20,912 bases of DNA from CAYJXJ01 sp964374095 (GTDB lineage: Bacteria > Elusimicrobiota > Elusimicrobia > UBA1565 > UBA9628), in assembly GCA_964374095.1 (NCBI GenBank), contig CAYJXJ010000075.1, positions 1 through 20,912 of the forward strand, read 5' to 3'. Each line of letters starts with the position of its first letter. Positions within the stretch are counted from its first letter, which is position 1. Below are positions 20,691 to 20,912 of this stretch, in pieces. A program made the translations under genes and the position numbers. The notes below the pieces were generated by a model. That model did not search any database. It saw only the letters and a program-made list of their open reading frames with translations, and had not been told where the DNA came from.

Positions 20691-20912
20691 ATGGAACACC
20701 CGTGCTTATCGCCGTGGAAAGGCGCCGTGACCGGCGGGCTGATCGCCTTCGCGTGGAGCGCCGTCTCCTGGGTGGCCCTGCCCTTCCACGAGCTGACGCT
20801 CAAGACCTTCGCCGATCCGGCCCCGGTGGTCGACGCCGTCGCGGCCCAAGCCGCGGAGAGCGGCGTCTACATCCTCAAAAACGACCCCGCGGGCCAGAAG
20901 GCGCCCACCGAC
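20691..20912 (+). CDS. Partial membrane protein, runs off the window
   Basis: The first 74 residues of a protein cut by the window edge. One hydrophobic segment, GAVTGGLIAFAWSAVSWVAL (residues 11-30), is followed by a soluble stretch PFHELTLKTFADPAPVVDAV and SGVYILKNDP. The pattern GGLxAFxWxxxSWxxLPxH followed by SGVYxL resembles small uncharacterised inner-membrane proteins of about 150 residues that I have seen in other bacteria, but I cannot name the family. It is divergent from glpK across 115 bp. Confidence 0.7.
   Translation, partial: MEHPCLSPWKGAVTGGLIAFAWSAVSWVALPFHELTLKTFADPAPVVDAVAAQAAESGVYILKNDPAGQKAPTD

Noticed and set aside
1..20912. tRNA, rRNA and insertion sequences
   Set aside because: I scanned for tRNA T-loops, rRNA-like stretches, transposase motifs and terminal inverted repeats and found nothing I could support.

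Overview
The window reads as a chromosomal segment of a GC-rich, Gram-negative-type bacterium: it encodes an outer-membrane beta-barrel with a C-terminal Phe, Sec and Tat signal peptides, a bacterial asparaginyl-tRNA synthetase, a glutamate dehydrogenase and a glycerol kinase. The Ala/Pro-rich secreted metalloprotease-like proteins and the mixture of families recall uncultivated lineages such as Elusimicrobiota, but that placement is a guess; there is no rRNA or other marker to fix it.

Layout. 43-3442: a leftward two-gene operon for a secreted FecR-domain protein and an outer-membrane barrel, divergent from 3507-4439, a secreted protein made of 32-residue repeats. 4515-5819 (leftward): an exported HExxH protein. 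6010-6489: VOC/PhnB-like protein, closed by a clear terminator. 6591-7976 asnS, convergent with 7973-9259 glutamate dehydrogenase; their stop codons share one CTAG. 9355-9812: a toxin-antitoxin locus with an intact AbrB/MazE-type antitoxin and palindromic operator, but a decayed Doc toxin. 9822-10334: hypothetical. 10419-12651: an overlapping gene pair for a TPR-like HExxH secreted protein and a putative lipoprotein. 12737-13087: MazG-like pyrophosphohydrolase.

13162-14970 looks like a small acquired island with lower GC: a 55-codon ribbon-helix-helix regulator, a PvuII-type N4-cytosine methyltransferase interrupted by one in-frame TAA, and a convergent ORF resembling the end of a restriction endonuclease-like protein. 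15003-15995: glyoxylate/hydroxypyruvate reductase family, divergent from a translationally coupled DUF1800-DUF1501 pair (16031-18843). 19037-20575: glpK. 20691 to the end: a partial membrane protein.

The most unusual signals are in the spaces between genes. Many genes have an extended -10 element (TGnTAnnnT) or a plain TAnnnT placed 5-9 nt before the start codon, which implies leaderless mRNAs. Two unrelated genes begin inside copies of the same inverted repeat (GCGTCAGGC arms, 17-nt spacer). A 16-bp palindrome core, CCTCCACCGGTGGAGG, occurs on both sides of glpK. Two convergent junctions reuse CTAG as stop codon on both strands. I see no CRISPR array, tRNA, rRNA or complete insertion sequence. 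I found no convincing complete new system; the repeat elements and the FecR-barrel-repeat protein cluster are the best leads.
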